From positions 36,843-100,842 of the forward strand of contig ONJQ01000006.1 in the NCBI GenBank assembly GCA_900318175.1: 64,000 nucleotides of DNA. Direction: 5' to 3'. The notes beneath the pieces are model-generated. The model had not been told where the DNA came from. It made no database searches and worked only from the letters and a program-made list of their open reading frames with translations. This document shows positions 57,698 to 64,000 of this stretch, piece by piece. The position numbers and the translations under genes were made by a program. Each line of letters begins with the position of its first letter. The first letter of the stretch is position 1. The DNA is from an uncultured Bacteroidales bacterium. GTDB taxonomy: Bacteria > Bacteroidota > Bacteroidia > Bacteroidales > P3.

Positions 57698-57764
57698 ATA
57701 AAAAAAACACAATTACCGACCTAAAAGTTTTCAACAACCATAATAAACTGAAAAGTACAAAAAA

Positions 57765-57791
57765 AAAGGATAAGCAACACGCTTATCCTTT
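57765..57791 (-). terminator. Terminator of the second giant T9SS gene
   Basis: AAAGGATAAGC (57765-57775), a 5-base loop and GCTTATCCTTT (57781-57791) form a perfect 11-bp stem with a long T-run on the minus strand. Confidence 0.87.
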
Positions 57792-57816
57792 CTCTTTTTT
57801 TGCCTTTCTTATAGCT

Positions 57817-60800
57817 TTATTTGATGATCAACTTTCTGACAGGACTGAGTAAAGTGTCAGACATGCGCACAAAATAGGTTCCAGGGGCAAGGACGCTCAC
57901 ATCGATGGTGGTGACACCCTCTTTGCAGACACTTCGGAGTGCTTCACGACCAGCAATGTCCATGAAAATGACCTCGCAATGCTGCCCGCAGGTGATGGCT
58001 ACACGACCTGTTGCAGGGTTGGGATAGAGGCTGAATGTAAGACGGTCAGCTGCTTCTATACCAATGGTGTCGTCCGGGGCAAAGAGTGCAGTAAAGGAGG
58101 TGTCCTGTGTAACCGTGATGGTGCGGGGATTGTCGGTGTTGCCGTCGTTCCATGAGTTGAAATGGCTTGCTGCCAAAGGTGTGGCGGTGATGGTAGCCTC
58201 ACTGCCCTCGGCATAGGTGCCGCCACCTGCCACTGTGCCGAGATTTTCGTCATTGGCAAGGAGGGTGACGGTGTAGTAGGTGAGGTCCAGGGTGCTGATG
58301 CCCAGCAGGGAGGCTACACTGTCGCTATACCAGTAATCGTCGCAATAGGTGGTGACGTATAGGTCGTAGGCAGTGTTGGGAGCAAGATTAAGGAGGGTCA
58401 TAATATGGCCTGTGACGGTATCGGATGTGCCAGTTCCTGGAACGAAACCGGCAGGACCGTATTCGACAACGTATTGTTGAGCCAGGGGGTGTTCGGTCCA
58501 TGCCACGGTGAGGGTGTTGGTTGTAGCACCGGTGAGTTCAAGACCTTCTGCCACGGGGCATCCACGCAGGGTAATGCTGATGTTGTCAACGGCTGCAGGA
58601 GGCTGTGTTCCGCCAGAGGCATCGTTGAGCCAGTAGAAGAGCAGATAATAATTGCCGGAGACAGGTATGTCAAAGTCGGTCTCAAAGGTCTGCCATGAAG
58701 TGACGTTGTTGCGGCGGGAGCCGCCGTCCAGAGCTATCCATCCTTGGGGGATTTCTGTAGCGTATGAGTTGGTAGTGGTGGTGCCGGAGGGGTTGCAGCC
58801 GGGGGTGAAGGTGACGCTGGAGGGCACAAGGAAGACCCGCATAAAGTCATAGATGCCTTCGCCTTTGGCTATCCAATCATAGCTGATGTGGTAGGAGGTG
58901 TGGGTCATCTGGAGTGTGCGGTAGGCATAGATGTGGGTGGTCTGCGTACGGAGGTAGTTGTGGGAGGCACCGCCGTCGTTGCTGACGTACATGGCGAGGC
59001 TGTCATCGCCCGTGGCATGGACTGCCGAGCCGATGCTCCAGCAGTTGGTCTGGGTGCCATTGTCCAGCTCCCAAGAGTAGCACTCCAAGCTGTCAGCAAA
59101 CGTGCAATGGTATGGATAGGCGGTGACAGGGAGACCGCGCAGGGTAGTGAAGGTGAAGAGGACGGGGTTGCTGCTGGAACCATCGTTGCAATAGGCGGTG
59201 ATGTAGGCATCATAAGTAGTGGCGGGAAGGAGGGAGGTGAGGGTAATGTCGAGGGTGTTGGTACTGTCGACAATGCCCGTTCCTGGAGTGAAGCCCGCTG
59301 GACCATACTCTACGGTGTAGGCAGCGGCATGGCTGACGCGCCAAGCCAGGGTGGCGGAGGTGGCGGTACGGGCAGCGAGGGTGACATGCTGCGGGGGAAT
59401 GCATTCTGTGATGACATCGACCACAAGGTCGTCCACAAACTGATTGGCATAGGTGGGACCAATTGAACGCAGGGCAAGGCGGGTAGCGGTGCCGGTGTAT
59501 TCTGTCAGGTAGACGGTGACTTGGCTTTCGTTGATGCCGTTGGTGTAGGGGATGGTGTCGATGGGAACAAATGTCGACATAAAGCCTTCGTCAACATTGT
59601 CCACGGTGCCGATAAGGAGTGTGGAGGTGCTGGGATAGTTCCTGTTAAGGTGGAACTGCACTTTGAGGTCGTTGAGGTTCTCGCTAAACAGGGGCAGTGT
59701 GGCGATGCCTGTGCCGTGGAACTGGAGACAATAGGAGCCGGAGGTGGCTTGGGTAGTGTCAGTGGTGTTGACTATGATGGGAACGGTGCCGTTGCCGGGT
59801 GCTGCACCATACCAGCAGTTGGGCAGCGTCTGGTCCGTATAGTCGGGACTCTGTATGCCTTCAAAGTTCATGACGTAGGGCAGCTGGTTCTGCAGGTCGC
59901 ACAGGGTGCTGAAACGTATGGGACCGAAGGCAGAGGCGGTGTCGGAAGCGCAGAGAGTGTAGATGTAGACATCGTAGTTGCTGCTGTGGTTCAAACTGCT
60001 GAGGCCAAGAGACGAACCGTATGTGGTCTGCATGATGCCAGTGCCGGGAACAAACAGGCGCGGACCGTACTCGACGATGTAGCTGATGGTCGAGGTGGCC
60101 TCGGTGGGCTCTGTCCAGTTCACCGTAGCCGTGGTGGTGGTGATGTTGCTGACGGTGGCATGTGTCACGGGCAGGCAGTCGGGGATTTCCTCGACAATGA
60201 TGTTGTCAACAAATTGATAGGCTCCACCCTGACGGGCCATGATGACGAGATGCCCCTCAGTTTCTCCCAGTAGGTTGAGAGGGTAGATGACAGTCGTGTC
60301 TATGAAGGTGAGAAGGCTGTCGCCATTGAGGAAGGCGAAGGTGTCGATGACGGTGGCAGTGGTGATGGTGTCGTCCATGCTGCCCAGCAGGGCCAACACA
60401 AGGACATTGTCGGCGGAACTCTGGCGGAGGTTAAAGCGTACCTGCAACTGGTCGAGGGGTGTGCTGAGTTGGGGCAGCACGATGTAACTGCCTCTGAGTT
60501 GGCAAATCTTGTTGGTGCTTCCCGCGAGGGTCACCACGGTGGGGTAGTAGGAAAAATAGCTTGTAGAGAGGCTGCCGGTCTTCCAGCATCCACGCTCGAA
60601 TCGGGTGTTGACCATCTGCGATTCGAAGTCTTCGGTATAGGGAACAGCCATGGAAAGGCAGGGCAGCATGGCACCGACGATGCCTGAGAGGGTGTCGCCA
60701 CCGCAAACGTGACTGATGCGCAGCTGATAGCTGTTTCCGGAGCTGAGACCCGCGAAACGGTAGCTGTTGCCAGTTGTGGCGCTGTCGGCCACGGTCCATG

Positions 60801-62529
60801 TTCTTTCCCCTGCAAGGCGGTAGGCGCAGGTGTAGGAGGCAAGGCTGTCACCGCTCCAAGCGACGTCAATATAGTCGTCCCCGACTTCGGCAACGCACAC
60901 AATGGGTCGGTCGCACTGCGGCAGTTGGCATCCCCGTGTGCCGAAGGTGATTCGGTTGACATAGCTGGCACGGGAGCCGAATCCCGGCGACGAGGGATTG
61001 ACGTCGCCTAAGGAGGTGCGGTAAAGGCCGCGATAAGAGGCACTGCCCACCACGAAGGAGGGCAGGGTGGAGGCCTCGTCGTCCAGATTGTTGTCAACGG
61101 CTACAAGCAGGTTGCTGTCCGTCGAGCGCACAAAGGGGGCGTCAAAACGGAGGGTAACCTCCCGTCCGTTGTTGGTGATGGTTCCATCGAAGACTTGGGT
61201 GAGCTGCCCTACCGGCACATAGTCCGTTCCCGAACTGAACTGGCTCTTGGCGATGTTGCCTAAGTAGACCACTACGGGTGTTGGGTCAATGTTGTATCCG
61301 TTTGCAATCCAGAAGGTCAGTCCCGTGATGGTGTCAATCCCGCTCATCTCGGATGCAAGGTAAATCTGTTGTGTGTAGCTGTTGTTACTGCTGTATGACA
61401 TGGGGAGGCTGCCATGCGTGCTGGTCGAGTCCTTCACCGTGGTAGTGCAGCCCAACGTGGTGGCATAGCCGGTGGCCGTCAGTCCCGTGCTGTCACCACA
61501 GAAGGTGGTGACGCGATAGTCATAAGGGCTGTCAGGGTTGAGTCCCGTGAGGAAGTAGTAGCGGTTTGTTGTCGTGGCGGAGTCCCACTGGGTGGCTGTC
61601 GCCAAGCGATATTCCACGAGGTAGCCCGTGGTGGGTTCACCGGCAGGGGGTGTGTCCCACGAAAGGCCTATCATCCGGTAGTCGCTCACGGCTTGCAGGT
61701 TCCGCACACTCCCGCAGTCGGCATTGGTCACAAAACTCACTCTGGCCTCGCTGCTGTAGCTGTCGCCGCAGTAGTTCATCACCCAAACATAGTATTGTTT
61801 GTTGCCACTCAGCGAGGTGAAGGTGTGTTCCCCTATGCCGGAGAGCACAAAGACGCTGTCGAATGCAGCCTGTCTGCTGTTGGTGTCGGCAATGTAGCAC
61901 ACGCAACCCAACGTCGAGCTTGCGCTCTCGTTCCACACTATGGTGGCGTCCGTGTTGCTCAGTTCCCTTACGTGCAGGTTTGTCACGGGGATGCAATTGC
62001 TCAAGTGGGAGATGGTGATGTCGTCTATCAGTCCGCTCCCCGTCCCATTGGCGTTATTGTAGGCAAAAACCAGATAACCCGTGTCCGTGATGCTCAGACC
62101 TGTGAAGTCCAATTCAAAGTATGCGTAATCATCACTCGACGGGATAGTGTCAATCCATTGCACGTTAGTTGCCGTCAGCGAAGTGACGAAGCCCACCCGC
62201 ATCAATCCCGGATTCCATGCCAAATCGGCATACCACAGGGTTACCCCTACCTGGTTCAACGGCAAGGGTATGCGGGGTGTGGCAATCTTTGACTCCGCTG
62301 ACTGGTAGTTGAGGGCAAGGATTTTGCTTCCTGTGTGGGCATAATAAACAAAGTCAAACGCGTATGCCGTTCCGCCAAGTACGGTCCAGCATGCGGGCGC
62401 CTGTTCCGAGGCGTCGGTCTCAAAACCAGTGCTGTAGGGCAGAGTGATGTTGCAGTTGGTCTGCCCGTGAATTACCAGTGGCAGGCAACATAACGCTGCA
62501 ATCATGAATGCTCTTACAATCTGTTTCAT
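57817..62529 (-). CDS. Giant fibronectin-III-like surface protein with T9SS type A sorting domain (paralogue)
   Basis: 1570 residues, signal peptide MKQIVRAFMIAALCCLPLVI. Repeating units start PYSTGFETD or PYTEDFESQ and contain a lectin-like sandwich (VDDLVVDVITECIPPQHV) followed by a fibronectin-III module (YTVEYGPAGFTPGTGIVDST; YDAYITAYCNDG). Near 1430-1500 is an InlB-like module (HFNSWNDGNTDNPRTITVTQ) almost identical in layout to the one in the 11702-17200 protein. The end is a Por secretion tail (SLYPNPATGRVAITCG to GTYFVRMSDTLLS). Surface adhesin-like role inferred. Confidence 0.88.
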   Translation of the reverse strand: MKQIVRAFMIAALCCLPLVIHGQTNCNITLPYSTGFETDASEQAPACWTVLGGTAYAFDFVYYAHTGSKILALNYQSAESKIATPRIPLPLNQVGVTLWYADLAWNPGLMRVGFVTSLTATNVQWIDTIPSSDDYAYFELDFTGLSITDTGYLVFAYNNANGTGSGLIDDITISHLSNCIPVTNLHVRELSNTDATIVWNESASSTLGCVCYIADTNSRQAAFDSVFVLSGIGEHTFTSLSGNKQYYVWVMNYCGDSYSSEARVSFVTNADCGSVRNLQAVSDYRMIGLSWDTPPAGEPTTGYLVEYRLATATQWDSATTTNRYYFLTGLNPDSPYDYRVTTFCGDSTGLTATGYATTLGCTTTVKDSTSTHGSLPMSYSSNNSYTQQIYLASEMSGIDTITGLTFWIANGYNIDPTPVVVYLGNIAKSQFSSGTDYVPVGQLTQVFDGTITNNGREVTLRFDAPFVRSTDSNLLVAVDNNLDDEASTLPSFVVGSASYRGLYRTSLGDVNPSSPGFGSRASYVNRITFGTRGCQLPQCDRPIVCVAEVGDDYIDVAWSGDSLASYTCAYRLAGERTWTVADSATTGNSYRFAGLSSGNSYQLRISHVCGGDTLSGIVGAMLPCLSMAVPYTEDFESQMVNTRFERGCWKTGSLSTSYFSYYPTVVTLAGSTNKICQLRGSYIVLPQLSTPLDQLQVRFNLRQSSADNVLVLALLGSMDDTITTATVIDTFAFLNGDSLLTFIDTTVIYPLNLLGETEGHLVIMARQGGAYQFVDNIIVEEIPDCLPVTHATVSNITTTTATVNWTEPTEATSTISYIVEYGPRLFVPGTGIMQTTYGSSLGLSSLNHSSNYDVYIYTLCASDTASAFGPIRFSTLCDLQNQLPYVMNFEGIQSPDYTDQTLPNCWYGAAPGNGTVPIIVNTTDTTQATSGSYCLQFHGTGIATLPLFSENLNDLKVQFHLNRNYPSTSTLLIGTVDNVDEGFMSTFVPIDTIPYTNGINESQVTVYLTEYTGTATRLALRSIGPTYANQFVDDLVVDVITECIPPQHVTLAARTATSATLAWRVSHAAAYTVEYGPAGFTPGTGIVDSTNTLDITLTSLLPATTYDAYITAYCNDGSSSNPVLFTFTTLRGLPVTAYPYHCTFADSLECYSWELDNGTQTNCWSIGSAVHATGDDSLAMYVSNDGGASHNYLRTQTTHIYAYRTLQMTHTSYHISYDWIAKGEGIYDFMRVFLVPSSVTFTPGCNPSGTTTTNSYATEIPQGWIALDGGSRRNNVTSWQTFETDFDIPVSGNYYLLFYWLNDASGGTQPPAAVDNISITLRGCPVAEGLELTGATTNTLTVAWTEHPLAQQYVVEYGPAGFVPGTGTSDTVTGHIMTLLNLAPNTAYDLYVTTYCDDYWYSDSVASLLGISTLDLTYYTVTLLANDENLGTVAGGGTYAEGSEATITATPLAASHFNSWNDGNTDNPRTITVTQDTSFTALFAPDDTIGIEAADRLTFSLYPNPATGRVAITCGQHCEVIFMDIAGREALRSVCKEGVTTIDVSVLAPGTYFVRMSDTLLSPVRKLIIK

Positions 62530-62686
62530 TGTGTTTGATTTTATGGAGTGATTATTCTTTTTTCAATCTGTTGATGAGCTGATATATAGATACACGTGAA
62601 TCGTTGGGTGTCAGTTACTAATGTATTGGCACTCTCACGGATTCACCAGATCAATTGGTTATAGCAGCTTCTGTTTTGCCTCGTGT

Positions 62687-63616
62687 TTAGCGATTCGTCC
62701 GCCGGTAAAAATAAATGATGAGGAATGTAGTGATTATCACCATAACTCCGATGATGCCCCAGAAAGCGGTGACGTTGGTAAGGAAAGGAAAGTCCACATT
62801 CATGCCGAATATTCCCGTCACAACGGTCAGCGGCATCATGGTGGTGGAAAAGTAGGTGAGCACCTTCATAATCTCGTTAGTGCGGTTGGCCTGCAACGAG
62901 TCGAACGTCTTTGACAAGCCCTCAATCAATTCTCCATAGTCTTCGATGGAGTCGAACATCTTCTGGTATTGGTCCAGTATGTTGCCCCAGTAGTCTTCCA
63001 TGTCCACCACTTCGGGGTCTACAAAGCCTTTGATGGTGCCGCCTTCGAACATGTGCAGCACCCGCAATTGGGGCTTGAACGTAGTGTTCAGCAGGATGAT
63101 GTTGCGCCGGGTGATGGAAATCAGCTCGATGATGCTCCGTGCCTTGCGGTTGAATATGTCATAGTTGATTAAGTCCACCTCCGAACCCACACGCATTATC
63201 AGTGTGTACGTCTCCAGCATAAGCCTGTCCAGGATGTGGTACAGCAGCAGGTCGCTGGACGACAGTTGCTCCTTCACGTCGTCATCGTCGTCCTTCAGGT
63301 CTTCCTGCATCTCGTCGAAGAGTTTCTTCACCACCCAGTGCGATTTCCCTATGGTGATAATGAAGTCTTTGCCCCAGAATATTTTCACCTCGCGGATACG
63401 GATTATCTTGTTCCCTTTGTCAAAATAAGGGAAGTGCAGTATGAGGAAGTAATAATCGTCGTATTCGTCAATCTTGGGACGTTGGTTGCTGCCTCGGCAG
63501 TCCTCTATGTCCAACGGGTGGAAATGATATTCATCCAACAGGTAGCGATACTCTTCTTCACTCGGATTGGTGATGTGAAGCCATTTCAGCGTCTGGTATT
63601 CGATAGTCTCAACCAT
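62687..63616 (-). CDS. corA: CorA family magnesium/divalent cation transporter
   Basis: 309 residues. Large cytoplasmic N-terminal domain with a long stalk helix, then two C-terminal membrane helices. The selectivity motif GMN is in TGIFGMNVDFPF, and the second helix WGIIGVMVIITTFLIIYFYR ends with a basic tail. Uptake of Mg2+ is the usual role; other divalents are possible. It has its own promoter and a leader hairpin. Confidence 0.94.
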   Translation of the reverse strand: MVETIEYQTLKWLHITNPSEEEYRYLLDEYHFHPLDIEDCRGSNQRPKIDEYDDYYFLILHFPYFDKGNKIIRIREVKIFWGKDFIITIGKSHWVVKKLFDEMQEDLKDDDDDVKEQLSSSDLLLYHILDRLMLETYTLIMRVGSEVDLINYDIFNRKARSIIELISITRRNIILLNTTFKPQLRVLHMFEGGTIKGFVDPEVVDMEDYWGNILDQYQKMFDSIEDYGELIEGLSKTFDSLQANRTNEIMKVLTYFSTTMMPLTVVTGIFGMNVDFPFLTNVTAFWGIIGVMVIITTFLIIYFYRRTNR

Positions 63617-63640
63617 GCGTTTAGTCCTCCTTTTTTATCT

Positions 63641-63657
63641 GGCGGAGCTTCTCCGCC
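63641..63657 (-). repeat. CGGAG-nnn-CTCCG hairpin in the corA leader
   Basis: GGCGGAG-CTT-CTCCGCC (7-bp stem on the + strand), 25 bases before the corA start. Same type as in the leuS and yajC leaders. Confidence 0.6.
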
Positions 63658-63707
63658 GCTGATGTTCAGTATTCTACATTCGAGTATTGTTTTTCGTTTT
63701 CAACTTG

Positions 63708-63739
63708 CAAAAATACGTTTTTTTTTTCAATCAGACAAA
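63708..63739 (-). promoter_or_regulatory. Promoter of corA
   Basis: On the reverse strand, TTTG (63736-63739), a 20-base spacer, then TATTTTTG (63708-63715): a textbook Bacteroidetes -33/-7 pair. Confidence 0.72.
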
Positions 63740-63803
63740 TCTTTTTTACCCCGGTAATAATCAACAGCCTTTTTATAGCTGCCCAGCAGCGTATAAATAC
63801 AAA

Positions 63804-63846
63804 TAACCCCATCTCGGAAACCGTAAAGTTCCGCAGTATGGGGTTA
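63804..63846 (-). terminator. Inverted repeat, probable terminator of the right-edge gene
   Basis: TAACCCCAT (63804-63812) pairs with ATGGGGTTA (63838-63846) and an inner CGGAA/TTCCG stem continues the structure. Resembles the ATTAACCCCACAC pair at 35277-35447. Confidence 0.55.
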
Positions 63847-63912
63847 CGGAGAGTGAATACAACTCAGTGTGCAGAAGGCACGCGCTCTCTAATTAATAGA
63901 ACCAACTTTCAT

Positions 63913-64000
63913 TCACTGCACCACCAACCGGCGGGTCTTCACGCCGTGGTCTAAATACATTGCCACGATATACACCCCTTTGGGCCATGCGCTTGCGTCC
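63913..64000 (-). CDS. C-terminal fragment of a T9SS type A cargo protein
   Basis: The reverse strand from the window edge reads DASAWPKGVYIVAMYLDHGV, then KTRRLLVVQ-like residues (KTRRLVVQ) and TGA at 63913-63915. WPKGVYIV followed by TRRLVVQ is the typical last strand pair of the Por secretion tail. The body of the protein lies outside the window. Confidence 0.8.
   Translation of the reverse strand, partial: DASAWPKGVYIVAMYLDHGVKTRRLVVQ

Overview
The window comes from the chromosome of a member of the Bacteroidota, most likely order Bacteroidales. Many leaders carry the Bacteroidetes sigma -7 box TAnnTTTG, seen as TATCTTTG, TATTTTTG, TATATTTG or TAAATTTG. Several large secreted proteins end in type IX secretion (T9SS) sorting domains. 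NusB is long, the prolyl-tRNA synthetase is the short archaeal-like type, and the nusB / DUF1573 / yajC / YbbR / coaE run and the DUF3127 gene are typical of the phylum. Genes use mostly GC-rich codons and leaders are AT-rich. I see no tRNA, rRNA, CRISPR array, phage or insertion sequence. Genus and species cannot be read from this window.

Left part (1-11.1 kb, mostly + strand): the start of a leftward signal-peptide protein, then argS, an acyl-ACP thioesterase, an S41 protease, leuS, and the run nusB - DUF1573 lipoprotein - yajC - YbbR-like - coaE. A repeat-rich spacer (11.1-11.7 kb) precedes a giant fibronectin-III T9SS protein. This converges, across a bidirectional terminator, on a 7.7-kb cyclic beta-glucan synthase-like gene (17.3-25.0 kb, -).

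Middle (25.5-34.7 kb, +): dnaX, interrupted by an in-frame amber codon exactly between its clamp-loader part and its tau part; a cation/proton antiporter overlapping dapF; ligA; a lysozyme-fold (GH25-like) protein that has lost its catalytic acids; an outer-membrane beta-barrel; and proS.

Accessory island (34.7-41.6 kb, -): a 1-kb spacer packed with short perfect hairpins, then a tightly packed four-gene operon read leftward: SAM methyltransferase, small superfamily-1 helicase, a 677-residue protein I do not recognise, and a DUF1848 Fe-S protein that carries two copies of a palindromic repeat inside its reading frame. A remnant of a YhcG/DUF1016 nuclease lies next to it. This is the best candidate here for an undescribed system; a defence role is a guess from content and context.

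Right part (41.6-64 kb, -): a T9SS type-B protein, an M16 peptidase with a membrane protein, glyS behind a radical-SAM-associated lipoprotein, pta, an operon panD - flippase-like - trxB - porin, a small membrane protein with a 5-formyl-THF cyclo-ligase, a DUF3127 protein with an SSB-like acidic tail, a second giant T9SS fibronectin protein, corA, and the 3' end of another T9SS protein.

Three kinds of dispersed non-coding repeat run through the window: CGGAG-nnn-CTCCG hairpins in gene leaders, chains of short palindromes in spacers (and inside DUF1848), and degenerate runs of words such as GTGTTAATGCG or GTGAAAAATGAAA between genes.
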